Positions 11,220 through 22,398 of a stretch of DNA of 64,000 nucleotides are shown here, piece by piece. Each line of letters starts with the position of its first letter. Within the stretch, counting starts at the first letter, position 1. The notes below the pieces were generated by a model that saw only the letters and a list, made by a program, of their open reading frames with translations, searched no databases and was not told the origin of the DNA. The DNA lies in the NCBI GenBank assembly GCA_030247885.1, contig JAPDRO010000022.1, forward strand, positions 186,001 to 250,000, read 5' to 3'. The position numbers and the translations under genes were made by a program. This DNA comes from Taxawa tesnikishii (nom. ined.). Lineage: Eukaryota > Ascomycota > Dothideomycetes > Dothideales.

Positions 11220-13309
11220 ATGGCTGTCGCCAACCTAGAGCAAGTCGAAGAACAGCGCCTATCCTTAGAAGAAAACACAGCCAAGCTGCGCAAAGCCTTG
11301 CAGCACTGGCGGCAATGGGACGCAGAGTACGAAGGGCTGAAGGAGGAACTTCTCGCTCTGGATAGTGGAGCTTCGCACGATGACATGGTTGGTTTGCTTT
11401 TCAGTTTCGTGCGCTCTGGACTAAGCTTAGCCATATAGATCATCACAGGCAAAGATCTTGATGGCGAGCTTGTAAACGAACGAGGTTCGTATTGACCTTC
11501 CAGAAGGTTTCCCGATCGTGACTTGCTGAACTCAAGACGCGATAGAGGTTCGAGAGCTGGTTGGCCTCGACAAGGGCCAGGCTCGTGGTAGAGATCAAGT
11601 TGTACATCTTGTCATGAGACGCCAGGACTACGTCCAACAAAACATCAGAACAATCGAAAAACAGCTCGATTCAATCCAGGCGCAACTCGAACGTCTTGAT
11701 GACTTTGGCGACACTCAAAGCGCTCCGAGCCTACCTCTAACAGAGATCGTCGAAGAGCTCGACGAAGACGGCAATGTCGTTTGTAAGCCTCCAGCACCTG
11801 AAGTCGGAATGGTCAGATCTGACGATTGGTGCAGCTAGCAAAGTCACTCAACCGGAAAATGCTACAGCTAACATCATCGAAACACTGCGCAAAGCGGGCG
11901 TGACGGAGCTGGAAGGCAAGGAGTCTTCTGCGTCCAAACTCGAAACTCCCGCCGTGGCAGGTACCGCAGAAGAGAAAGGGCCACAGCCGTCCGCCCGCGA
12001 GCAGATCTTGACAGTGTCTGAAAGCTCTACCAGGGATATCCATAAGGCGGGCGCCACCAAAGGCATTCCGGAGCGTCCTAGGCCACGCAAGAAGTCGGTG
12101 TCTTTCACCGAAGATACGAAGCCTGCGTCGGATGTGCCCGATGCACAAAAGCACAGCGTCAAAAAGCCTAGCGATCCTATAGGCAATATTAAGGAAAGAA
12201 ACAATATGACGACCTCTCCAAGTGCGGCTGAACAGAGCTTTCTGCCGGACAAGGCGCCAGAGGCCCAACGCAGGCAGCCGGCCGCTTCCTTGATCAAAGG
12301 GTCTTTCAACAGCAACGATCGAGTCATCGAGATCGACGATGACGATGAGATTATAGGAAGTACTCCTGTCATCCCTGAGGATGAATCTCCGGAAGATGCT
12401 CGATTGCGACGGGAAATGCTACAGTACAGCCTGAATGAGGTTGGTTCAGTTGTCGCTGAACTGGAGCTTGACGAGAACTGGTCAGATGACGACGAAGATG
12501 ATGATCTCGATCTCGACGATGGAGGCGTACCCTACACTAGCGATGAGGAGGAAGAAGACGAATTTGGAAGATCGCTGGGTAAAGGGATCTCTGACGACTA
12601 CCGTAAACAGATGCTTGAGCTTCAGGAAAAGCTTGGCACGGGAGTCATTGGGAATCTCGGTCCAGATCCCGAAGCAGTGCTGGACTCTGCTCAAATGAAT
12701 CCAGAAGAGCTGCGACGATTGGTGATCAGAGACACAACCACCTCTGATGTTAAGGATCAGCCGTCTAAAGAGACGGGGCAGCCCGCGAAGAAGGCCGACC
12801 AACCAAGGAAAGGAGTGCGTTTTGCGGACACGCTGGATGTCGCCCCGAACAAGCCAGCGCCGCAAACTCAGCTCGCCCAGCCAAAGGAGTCCAAGCCCAG
12901 AGCTGCCGAACCCAGCCCTCTGTCTGATGTTGTATTCGAGCGTAAAGCTGCAGCAGATCCGCCAGCATCGGCACCTTCAGCAGAAAAGAAGGCTTCGCGA
13001 TTCAAGCAAAGCAGGCAGGCTAACGCAGCTCCGCCTAAAAGCCAAGAAGATCCTTTACTGTCGGACACAGTCATCGAACGACCCTCAACCGACACCACTC
13101 GTCCTCCAGAGGTGCCGGATGAGTTCGATCCCGAGCTTCAAGAACGCCAACTGGCGTCAGAGTATTACCGCCTGCGCAACAACATGATACGGCAGCAAGG
13201 AGGTTTCCGAGCTACGGAAGAAGACGAGGATGCGCCGCTCATGGAAGAGGCAGAAGACGGGAGGGTCAAGAAAGTGAGCAGGTTCAAGGCGGCGAGGTTG
13301 AAGTCCTGA
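11220..13309 (+). CDS. BUD27: URI/Bud27-type unconventional prefoldin
   Basis: Prefoldin-like protein of about 641 residues. The family (yeast Bud27, human URI) binds Rpb5 and helps assemble nuclear RNA polymerases. Exons: 11220-11387, 11439-11484, 11546-11782, 11835-13309. Introns of 51, 61 and 52 nt; the last has ideal GTAAGC, TCTGACG and GTGCAG signals, while the first two use weaker donors (GTTGGT, GTTCGT). Residues 1-150 form the two-helix prefoldin domain (long coiled coil, LDGELVNEREVRELVG turn, then RRQDYVQQNIRTIEKQLD). The rest is acidic and low-complexity, with a run of Asp/Glu (about 285-320) and several short KSVSFTED, KGVRFADT and KKVSRFKAARL motifs of the DUF3835 type, the final one at the C-terminus. 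Shares a promoter with Tfb3, so co-regulation is plausible. Confidence 0.88.
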
Positions 13310-14806
13310 GCAAGGCGACAAGGCTAGAACGGCTATGATGGGCTGTGACCTTGTCCGGAAGCCAAAGGATGAGAATACAACCGTTCTCAATAGGCCTTCA
13401 ATTCTGCTGATAACGGCTTCTCACAATGCTTGCGCTTGACAGTGTAGCAGACATATGACAGCATCTGCTTCAATGGACTGTCTTTAGGAGGGCCGGTCTG
13501 TACACTGGGCACGCCAAAGAAACTCATTTGCATGCCCTTGTCTGCCCACTTCGAAATTTGCAGCGCCCTCATGACGCGGCACTCTTCATTCTTACTTGTC
13601 CCCTGATCCCACCAGCGGTACGGCCTCAGCGCTATTGTTGTCCGGCAACTTCCATCTCTTCTACCCCATGGAAAGCTGCTACTGTCCCAAAACTGCCGCT
13701 TTGGGGATTGATGACCCGTTTGATACCGGACGGATGGTGCCCGAATGTCGACCGAGGCCTCATCGGCGTTGTCAACGGTGATCCTTGAACATCAGGCACC
13801 GATTGTGGAAAGTCTGCCCACTAGAGACGCTAGTAAGATTACGAGGGAGTTAGTAAAGCAAGAAGTTCTGGCACAGTACAGCCGGCCTCCAACACCCGTT
13901 TTCGATCTCGTGATCAACAACGACAACGTAGTGACAGAAATTTTGAAGTAGGCTAAATATGCCGAGCGGAAGTCCGCGACTAGAGGCATATACATTTCGA
14001 GTTATATTCATTGTAGTCAACGGAAGAGTACACAGTTTTGCGAAGTCCCTGAACAAATCTGGCGCGCGAATCGGCACTCGTGGAAAACGAACTCTGTACA
14101 TCAAGTGTTGGAGTAAAACGAAAGCTTGCCAACAGACGCACGGATCCGGATAGGCAGTCAGTGCGGCCGTCAAAGCCGTCAAAGCGCGCTGTCGATCCAC
14201 GCACGGCAGTTGCTCGATGTCTTACCTTCCTACACTCATCCCTGTTGACCTTCAACCACAACGTCTTGGTCTCAAGGCAGGACAGGTGCGAGTCCTACTA
14301 GCACCATATGCGCCAGGAGCCGCAGGGAGTTATACCCTTTGCTATAAGGTCGACAATCTTAGGATCACCGCTCAACACCTCGCTTGGCAGGGCTTGAACT
14401 CTACAACACCCCAGCTGCTAACCACATATGTAGAACACCCCTTAATGTGCTGCAGCTCCTATGCTACTTTTAGTAGTGCTCTGATGTACCACGAACGTGG
14501 GGATGCAAGCTGCGCGCTCGACCATTGAGCTTGGGCATGCGCTGATCCCAAGGTGACAATGGTACGGTATGGGGACAAAAAACCGGAGAGAACATATCTT
14601 CGGTGCGATGCGCTCCTGTTTGTATCGTGTTATGTTTTCTTTTCAATCACTTTCGTTTTATCCATTCTGATCCAGCCAAGGCAGTCTCTCCGAATTATAT
14701 TGACGGTACTTTCGCTTGAAACCTTTCCTTTCTGCGTTGCAAAAGTATCTCCTTGACCCCGTCCATACCGCCAAGCGCTTGCTCTCCACGCACCTCCGAC
14801 GCCGAG
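13310..14806. other. intergenic region with no supported gene
   Basis: About 1.5 kb without a gene I can defend. A 68-codon frame at 13745-13951 (+) ends in SRPPTPVFDLVINNDNVV, which resembles the opening of a fungal BTB domain but stops immediately afterwards; it could be a decayed fragment. The last 150 bp are pyrimidine-rich and likely the leader of the receptor gene at 14807. Confidence 0.45.
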
Positions 14807-16067
14807 ATGTCGTACGAGGACAGAAGCGGCCAAATTCTGGCAGTTGGGGTGACGATGTTCCTCTTGGCGTGGATTTCCGTGTCCCTTCGTACCTATGTCA
14901 GGTAAGTCATACCCGAGAACTTCAGCATCCACAAGGCAGTCCTGACATGCTTCAAGAGTATTCCTGATCAAAGCATTCGGCCTTGACGATGCCGCCATGC
15001 TCGGCACCGCATGTTTCTTCACAGCATTCCTGGCTTGCGAGTTTGGGGGCATCAGATATGGCACGGGCAAGCGGCGCTCAGAGCTTACAGACGAGAATGC
15101 ACAAACGGCATTACGCTACTGGTTCTTCTGCGAAATATTCTACACACTCTGCACATCGAGTCTCAAAATCGCAGTCGGCCTGTTTCTGCTGCGGATTGCC
15201 ATCAGACCAGTGCATGTCTGGATTATCCACGCCATTATGATCTGCGCTGGCCTTCTCGGACTGGTATACTGTGGAATCATGACATTCCAATGCAACCCGG
15301 TCAGTTTCTGGTGGGATCTCAACCCCAATCACCACGGCAAATGCATCAGTCCGAAGGTCGTCATCGACACCACCTACCTTGTCTCCGCTCTCAACTCCTT
15401 CGCCGACTGGACCTTTGCGATTCTGCCAATCTTCATCGTCAAGGATCTCCAGATGAAGAAGCGACAGAAGGTACTCGTGGCCGTGATTCTCGGCTTCGCG
15501 GCTGTGGGGAGTTTCGCGACCATCATCCGCGCGCCCTTTCTCTGGACGATGGAGGAATACAAAGGCGAGTTCCTCTGGCGGACGTCCGATATTGCAATCT
15601 GGACGAGCACAGAGGTCGGCATCGGTATCATGGCTGGCTGCTTGGCCACTCTGCGCCCGCTTCTGAGACGCTTTGGCTTTGCCGATTCGAGCTCACCGGA
15701 TCCGAGCAATAAACCGTCGTGGTCTGGACCAGCCAACGATTGTAGCCGTAGAAGAAGACCTTATCCGCATGGCTATGAGACCATGGATGAAGAGAGATTT
15801 GCGAACGGCGGAGCGGTCAATCTGACCACTGTGGCCGCTGGAAGAGGCTCGGTTGCTGCGAAGGAGGATGCAGAGACGGACGGACTTACGCACTCGAGCG
15901 ACGACAGCAGGGTTGGAATCCTGCGTGGCAAAGCAGCAGAGGGCATCAGCAGGAAAGTCGTGGTGACCACGACCGTGGAAAGAAGTCATAGCCCAGCAAA
16001 TTCGGACATGGAAACGGATGACGGAGAGGGACCGCGAAAGCCTGCTACAACCTACACAAGGGTTTGA
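14807..16067 (+). CDS. rhodopsin-fold seven-helix membrane protein
   Basis: Integral membrane protein of about 401 residues in the fungal rhodopsin-like/PTH11-related family that is expanded in Pezizomycotina. Exons 14807-14901 and 14957-16067; intron 14902-14956 has GTAAGT and a less usual CAAG acceptor but is needed to give TYVRVFLIKAFGLDDAAM, the hallmark LDD loop after helix 1. Seven hydrophobic helices follow, with the family landmarks FQCNPVSFWWD, CISPKVVIDTTYLVSALNSFADW and IRAPFLWT. The 110-residue C-tail is polar and charged, as expected for a cytoplasmic tail. Ligand and signalling partner cannot be told from sequence. Many members are annotated only as integral membrane protein. 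Confidence 0.85.
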
Positions 16068-17119
16068 TAGATGAACTTGTTTTCCTATGTAGATTCAGAC
16101 GGCCTGAAGGCATCGATGGCATGTGTGTCAACAAGACCCTATGCAATCCAGTGTTCTCGACAGTCAGTCCAAATGGAATCATACCGTCGCAATGTAACCC
16201 TACAGCTACAATGGCATTATCGAGGCTTAAACACTAGGCCTTGTCTGTCTTCGTAGCCGCGGATAAGCATCAAGGTCAAGCACGCCACAGTTCGTATGCG
16301 TACGTAGCAAGAGCGATGCTACCTGGCGACAGCAGTCGGTCAATCAATTCAACCGACGACTGAAGCATCGGTGGGATCTCAATTGTCGCGTCCTAGAATG
16401 GCTTTTGCCTTGCGCCGAAACCGTGAGCGGCCTGTTGCGAGCGCGGAATCGCTATCAATACCATCTCTTGAAAGTGCGGATTACCATCGTCTTAAGCGGT
16501 CCCTTATATCGAGTGCGTCGGTATGCGGCCAGCCTTCCATCGCCTTGTATGCCTTGAACTTGGCTTACGTGTCAGATTGTGGTGATCGATGAGCTAGAGA
16601 AACTTGCAGAGACCGTGACCTTTGATGTTTGATATGATATCTCTTGGGGTGCGCCATTGATGCATGGCTAAGGGGCAGATCTCGCGCCCGTTCTGGATCG
16701 TGGTATGGCGCGCTCCAATGATGCGACGGCAGGCTGGTCTCTCGTGTTCGTGGCGGTGCGGGAGGTGATGTCATTGATCGCCTGCAGGGAAAAAGGTGGT
16801 GCATGCGTTGCAACAAAGGCCGAGTCGAGAAACCGTCAAAGTAAATAAAGCAGTGCGACCGCCGCTCCGCCGCATGTTTTCCCAAACAAATCTGCGATTC
16901 GCATACACTTCACGCACACACTCTTCCTTACACTATTCTTCAAGCTCAGGGATAGACGGAAAGCAATCTCAACTCGGGTTTGAAAGTAAGTTCGGCGGTG
17001 GGTCCACGCCCAGCATCCTCCACACTCTCGCCTCGATCACGCGCCGAGAGGCATCAACTCGAAATGTCTCAACAGATTTCACTAACACTTCGCCGCAACA
17101 GACCACACACCGATCCAAA
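16068..17119. other. intergenic region upstream of Slm1
   Basis: No gene recognised. The 200 bases before 17120 are rich in CACAC and CTC motifs and are probably the Slm1 5' leader. Confidence 0.45.
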
Positions 17120-19304
17120 ATGGCTGCCGCACAGCAAAACCTGCCTACGCGCACAATGACCAACAGCACCGATGCTGAAGACGCTATCCCCGGCGAGGAC
17201 ACCAGCGAGGTGGGACACGAGCACTGTTCTCAACACTCAGTTGGGCTGCCTGAGGGCTGCTGTCGCAAGGCAATGATAACCCGAAGTATTTGCATATGCG
17301 CAACATGTGTAGACACGGAGAGTCTGTTGCTGGCCTCCTAGTGGTCAGGGCAACCACATGAGCAACACAGGTCCAGTACTTGGGCGTTCTAACGCCTGCG
17401 TAATCCAAACCTTGACCTGCGACGGCAGTCAGTCAGGCAGTCGACCTGCCTGTTGAGAAACACTGATGATAATGGTCGGTTTACTGACAGTGAGGCTTCC
17501 AGGTCACCAAGCTCTTCCTTGAGCGTCTCCAGGCATACAAGCATGCTTGTGGTTACCTCGAGGATTATGTCGAGGCTACTGAGAAGATGCAGCATGCGCA
17601 TGGCAAGGAGTACGAGAAGGTTCTGAAGGTAAGCAAAACAGCCATCTACATCCGCTCCCCGTATACTCACTCTGCGCCCAGACCGTGTCCCACCCACTCA
17701 AGGAAGGCCACCACTTTGAGCAGAACCTCGGCGGTGTTGCTGGCATGTTTGACAACATTCGATCGAACACCCAGGGCATCTCCAACTCGCACACCGAAAC
17801 CGCCAAGACGATTAAGGGCTCCGTCCTGCCTATGTTCGAGCGTCTGCACTCGGAGATCAAGAACAAGAACAAGGAGTTGGCCAAGGGTGCCGGCAAGGGC
17901 AGCAAGCTTGTAGACAAGGCACGACACAGCACACAGAAGCATGTCGAGCTTTTGGGACAGCATACTGCCTCCTTCGACAGCACCGGAGGCAAGGTCGCTG
18001 CACATGAGGACCCATACGTCCTTCAGCGCGGCGTCTACCACCGCCTGAACAAGCAAGTCATTGAGGAGAACAACAATCGCGAAGATCTTCTTGCGGTCCA
18101 GAACTCCTTCGCTCAGTTCGAGGCACATATTCTGCAGACGATTCAGAATGGACTGGGCCAGTTCAACCAGGCTCTTGCGCATCAGGCTGACCAAACCCGC
18201 TCGATGTACGGTGATATGGTCAGCACAGCCCAGCGCATCCCGCCCGACTTTGAGTGGAATGGCTTCGTCAAGAGGAACAACCAGGTGCTCATTGACCCAT
18301 CGGCACCCAAGCGCAGCGTTGAGAACATTGCCTTCCCCAATCAAGACCACCGTGCCACCCAGCCGCTCATTGCAGGTTCGCTTGAGCGCAAGGGTAAAGT
18401 ACTTAAGAAGTACGAAACCGGTTACTGGGTCGTCACGCCATCCAAATACCTACACGAGTTCAAGACGGACGACGACTTCGCGAAGGACCCAGAGCCAGAG
18501 ACCTCTCTGTATCTGCCAGACTGTGTGATCGGTGCTCTTGACGGCGCCAAGTTCAACGTGAAGGGCAAAGATGTTTCTAAGGGCAAGGTCGGCAATGCGT
18601 TCAGCATGAACCACGAGTTCGCGTTCAAGGCCCACACGCCTCAGGATGCTGAGAAATGGTACGTCCAACAACATGTAATCAAACGTCAGCGTTCTCGACA
18701 GGCCATCTGCGTTAGACATCGACTGCTTGCCGATATGCGCCTTACGGCAGTCGCAGGAGACATCGGGCAGGTGTCTCTCCAACGCGCCGACCTTTTATGG
18801 GCCACTTCACTTACGTAGTCGGCCTGTCGAGAGTCGACGCATCTTGGTTTTGTGAGCTACGCTATGAATTTTGATGGTATACTGACCCCTGCCAGGTACG
18901 ACGCCATTTCTCGCGCCGCCGGCCGCGTCACAAATGAGCGGCCAACTAGTAGCCTGGACAGCCCAATTGAGTCCAGGACTGGTACAGGGTTCTCTTCCGA
19001 GACCGCTCCCCACTCTGCAGGAGCATACGAGAGCGCGCCTACCAGTGCAACAACCGCACAGTCGACAGGAGGCGCCTACGATGGTCCTCTGACTACTGGC
19101 GGATCTGCTGCTGGATACGGAACAGCTCCTGGATACGGAACAGCTTCTGGATATGGAACAGCTTCTGGATACGGAACAGCTGCAGAGAAGGAGGCTGCAG
19201 GCGCGAGCCACGGTGTCGCTACTGGAGACGCCGCCTATGGTGGCACCGCCCAGACCGGCCACAACCCGTACGGATACGGCAGTGTTGACGAGAAGCGCTA
19301 CTAG
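17120..19304 (+). CDS. SLM1: Slm1-like BAR/PH phosphoinositide-binding protein
   Basis: About 533 residues. Slm proteins bind PI(4,5)P2 at the plasma membrane, at eisosomes, and are TORC2 effectors in yeast. Exons: 17120-17209, 17503-17628, 17682-18658, 18896-19304. Residues about 30-300 form an F-BAR-like helical module (VTKLFLERLQAYKHACGYLEDY, HPLKEGHHFEQNLGGVAGMFDNIR). A PH domain (about 300-400) opens with GSLERKGKVLKKYETGYWVV and ends in KAHTPQDAEKWYDAI, the final Trp being spliced across intron 3. The C-tail is Ser/Thr/Gly-rich with four GYGTA units (DNA 19114-19182) and ends NPYGYGSVDEKRY. Introns 1 (293 nt) and 3 (237 nt) are long for this window; intron 3 has a 12-bp perfect inverted repeat. 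Exon joins were chosen by frame and by GT-AG signals. Confidence 0.9.
18659..18895 (+). other. long intron of the Slm1-like gene with inverted repeat
   Basis: 237-nt intron (GTACGT donor, ATACTGACCC branch, GCCAG acceptor). The 12-mer TCTCGACAGGCC at 18693-18704 is perfectly complementary to GGCCTGTCGAGA at 18821-18832, with a smaller GACTGC/GCAGTC pair inside. The transcript could fold into a long stem-loop that brings the splice sites together. Confidence 0.7.
19113..19182 (+). repeat. 18-bp tandem repeat coding GYGTA(P/S)
   Basis: Four copies of a GGATACGGAACAGCT-type unit inside the Slm1 tail, with only a few substitutions between copies. It is probably length-variable between strains. 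Confidence 0.8.
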
Positions 19305-19558
19305 TCGAGTTGTGCACGATGTCCAGGCTGAAGAGAGATGTGGTGGAGGACGTAATGGCAGGTGGAGAGCGCTCTGATGATCGACGTGCATGTTTACGAT
19401 ATGACATCATAAGTGATCTGCAGCAAGCGTGCCTTACATATTTTGATACCTATGTTTGGAAGCTCTGAAACATTACTAGTTTACAACCTCTGTCCTTCCA
19501 TATCCCTTGTACCTACTTTTGCAACCAGAACTTGAGTACCGACACGATTTTCGGAGCA

Positions 19559-20512
19559 ATGGCCACTAACAAATCTGCAATCGACCCCTCAATCCCACCT
19601 CTCAAACCCCACTACGAGCCGCCATCAACAGCGCCAGACCCGTCGAACCCGCCCAAGGAACCGCCTCACCTGGCCTCTCTGATCAAGACACTGAGCCTGC
19701 AACCACACATCGAGGGCGGTTACTTCGTCGAAACGGACCGCGACGCCTGGCGCATCCCGTCACCCTTCCCAAAACAAGAGGAGAACACGACGACGTTCTA
19801 CACCGCCACAGGTGCCGTCGGCGCGGACCTGAGCAACAAACTCAGCTCCGCCGACAAAGCGAACCCCTCCACGGAGGTGCAAAAGAGCGGCGATGTGGTG
19901 AACAAGGACGACGGTCGGCAGGGAGAGAAAGGGGACACGAGAAACGCGTCCACGACGATACACTACCTCCTCACGCCCAGTTCCCCGCTGGGTGCGTTCC
20001 ACAGGAACAGGGGCAGGACCGTGCATACGCTGCACAAGGGACGAGGGAGGTATGTGATCGTTCACGCGGACGAGGTTATGGGGGTTACGATTCCCATCAT
20101 CAGCTCAAGGGGCGAGCGAGGGTGGAGACGTTTGTAGTGGGCCAGGATGTGGAGAAGGGAGAGCGGCTGCAGTGGGTCGTTGGGGGTGGGAAGTATAAGA
20201 GTAGTTTCTTGCTGCCCGTGGAGGGGGTGGGGAGGAGGAGGAGGAGGCGTTGCTGATTAGTGAGGTGAGTAAGAAGGAAAGGGAGAGGATGGGACGGGAT
20301 GAGGGTGGGAAAGGGGAAGAAGAGGGGGAGGAAGAGGACGTAGGCTATGGACATTGCTGACGGGTGGACAGACTGTGGTTCCTGGATTCGAGTTCGAGGA
20401 TCACGACTTCATGCGACCGGAGAGATTGGAGGCGCTGGTCACGAAGGAGCAGGCGGACGAGATGAGGTGGATGCTCCGGAAGGGACCTCAGGATTCGGAT
20501 AGGATGCTTTGA
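19559..20512 (+). CDS. Cupin_5 (DUF985) family protein
   Basis: Small cupin-fold protein of about 282 residues; the family is widespread in fungi and bacteria and its biochemical role is not established. The start is the ATG at 19559. Features: SLIKTLSLQPHIEGGYFVET near the N-terminus, then STTIHYLLTPSSPLGAFHR, VETFVVGQDVEKGERLQWVV and a terminal VVPGFEFEDHDFMRPERLEAL, all landmarks of the family. An intron at 20265-20371 (GTGAGT ... GGACAG) precedes the last exon. The frame slips twice, at TT 20076-20077 (before the conserved GGYDSHHQL) and at GGGGG 20223-20227 before an acidic loop; each looks like one missing base in a homopolymer. Read literally, the protein would end early near 20137. 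Confidence 0.82.
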
Positions 20513-21526
20513 GGGTGACCGGTTCCATTATTGGTCTGTGATATCCCACGTTTTCGAGGAGGAGCGAGGCGAGCACGCAGACAAAGGAAACGCCTTATGG
20601 AAAATCATCCTAATGAGAAGGAATCATCCCTGCATCACTACGAAATTTGATGCAAGCACGTTACGTGGATGACACCTTTTTTCTTTCTATCTTGAAGTCC
20701 ACTGACTTGACTCGAAAACATGCAAGATTGAGAGATAAGACGGAATGCACGTAATATTCATTCTCCTTGTTTCTGTCAACCTCTCACGTAGCGGTCATCA
20801 CAGCAAATCCTTCATCACACTACCGCTCACCGCCTCGCTAGTGTGACCGTTCTGGGCATATATGGCTTCCTCTTCCTTGTGTGATTCAAGAACTATCAAC
20901 AAGACCTCTATCCACCTTCTGTTCGGGGCAATGAGACGTAAAGCATGTCGGTAAATGGCGGAACTACTGGAAGACTGGAAGCTTCCAAGCGGACCTCGAT
21001 CATTTACAGCAGCCTAAGCTGGTCTGTGATAGGAGGAATCATACGAAACCATTTCTCCTCTACGTTTCCTAAAAGACGTATCGCAAACCGGACTCCCATC
21101 AAGCGCTCAGAACCATGCCGTATACAAATCCGGACATGAGCCAAGCTCGCTTCATTCGACCGCTTCGTGTATGTATACGCCGGCGAACCGCGCTGACGGA
21201 GACGGGGTGTAAGGACAGCGTGATGTGGAATACACATGCCACGACGAGAAGAAACGTACTCCTGTGGGCTATTCTCCTAATTGGCCGTTTCGCAGCCACG
21301 GTGCTCTTGTGTCAAAACGAGAACAGGCTCCGCTCAGCTTATCGTATGCGAGCATGGAAGGTGGGGAACAATGGCTCCTTCGGAAACTAGCATGGTTAGG
21401 ATGATGCAGTCAATGGAGCCCGCACATCGGCACCAGTCCAAGACGGCGGAGTGGAAGCTGTCCGCTGAACTGCCTATAGTGGTAGGCCGTCGTTGCTTTG
21501 CAGATTGCCTCTTTGTAGTAAGCGAA

Positions 21527-21587
21527 GAAGAAGAAGAAGAAGAAGGAGGAGGAGGAGGAGGAGGAGGAGGAGGAGGAGGAGGAGGAA
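21527..21587 (+). repeat. (GAA)n(GGA)n microsatellite
   Basis: About six GAA triplets run directly into about a dozen GGA triplets, a polypurine tract of roughly 60 bases. It is probably unstable in length and hard to sequence. Confidence 0.95.
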
Positions 21588-21764
21588 TGCGTTGTTCGAG
21601 GGGCTACTTCTAATCCGGTAAACCACGCCAGTGGGGGCGGTCTGTTGGATAGCGCGATATAGTTGCTCTCATGCCGGCCGTGATATCTTCACGAACGTGT
21701 GACCAAAGCACGCTTGGACGGGGATGCCTTCCGGATTCGGCAAAAAGTCGGCCGGAAGCGGGTC

Positions 21765-21940
21765 GAAAAGCGCTCCTGGAGTGCTCTGGAAGGTGCTTTT
21801 GAGTGACGGCCAAGGCCGGTGGTTTGTATGGGAGTGACTGAGACGCACTCTGGAAGTGCTTTTCGAGTGACTTCCTCGACTGAGCGAGTCGCAAGCGGGT
21901 CAGAAGCGACTCAAACGCGCTCCTGGAAGACGCGCTTCAG
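21765..21940 (+). repeat. cluster of diverged short direct repeats
   Basis: The motifs AAGCGGGTC, GCGCTCCTGGA, CTCTGGAAG(G)TGCTTTT and GAGTGAC recur two or three times in shuffled order with substitutions. They look like an old tandem duplication of about 40-70 bp. Confidence 0.6.
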
Positions 21941-22398
21941 AACCACTTCTCTCGGCTGGGCATCGGGTAAGCAAGTCAGGAGCCACTCACAGGCGCGTCT
22001 TCGAGGATCTCGTCTACAAGGCGATGGTGTTTCCGCAGAAGTAAGGGGAGGGACGGAAGAGGATTCGATATCGTTGTCTCTCATGCGAAGCACAACCTGT
22101 CTCCAGTAGTATACACCACCCGTATGCACCATGCGCCATAGTCCGATCCGTGTAGCTTTGCCTCCCCCAATATGAACCCGATACACAAAGGGAACTGCGA
22201 AAGAAAAAAACCAACCTTTTCCTCTTTCCCCCACTGTCAGTGTGCCTCGGATGTCCTGCCGTGGATATCCTGCCGTGTTCCATGAGTTCCTTGTCCACGC
22301 CCTGTCGTACCGCCATCATCCATGAGCATGCCATCCCAAGTAGTGAACCTTTGTTCCCCTCATCCTGTACGTTCTCCTTCTCCATCTCCTTGCTCTCC

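Larger units (their letters stand above)
20513..22398. other. repeat-bearing intergenic region
   Basis: About 1.9 kb between the cupin gene and CDK1. It contains a GAA/GGA microsatellite (21527-21587) and a field of short diverged direct repeats (about 21765-21940). No protein family is recognised. Frames across the GGA tract code poly-Glu or poly-Gly and are not taken as genes. Confidence 0.5.

Noticed and set aside
13745-13951. 68-codon frame ending in a BTB-like opening (VFDLVINND)
   Set aside because: Too short and stops at once; kept only as a note in the intergenic entry.
21527-21613. Open frame coding a poly-Glu/poly-Gly tract
   Set aside because: Produced by the GAA/GGA microsatellite, not by a gene.
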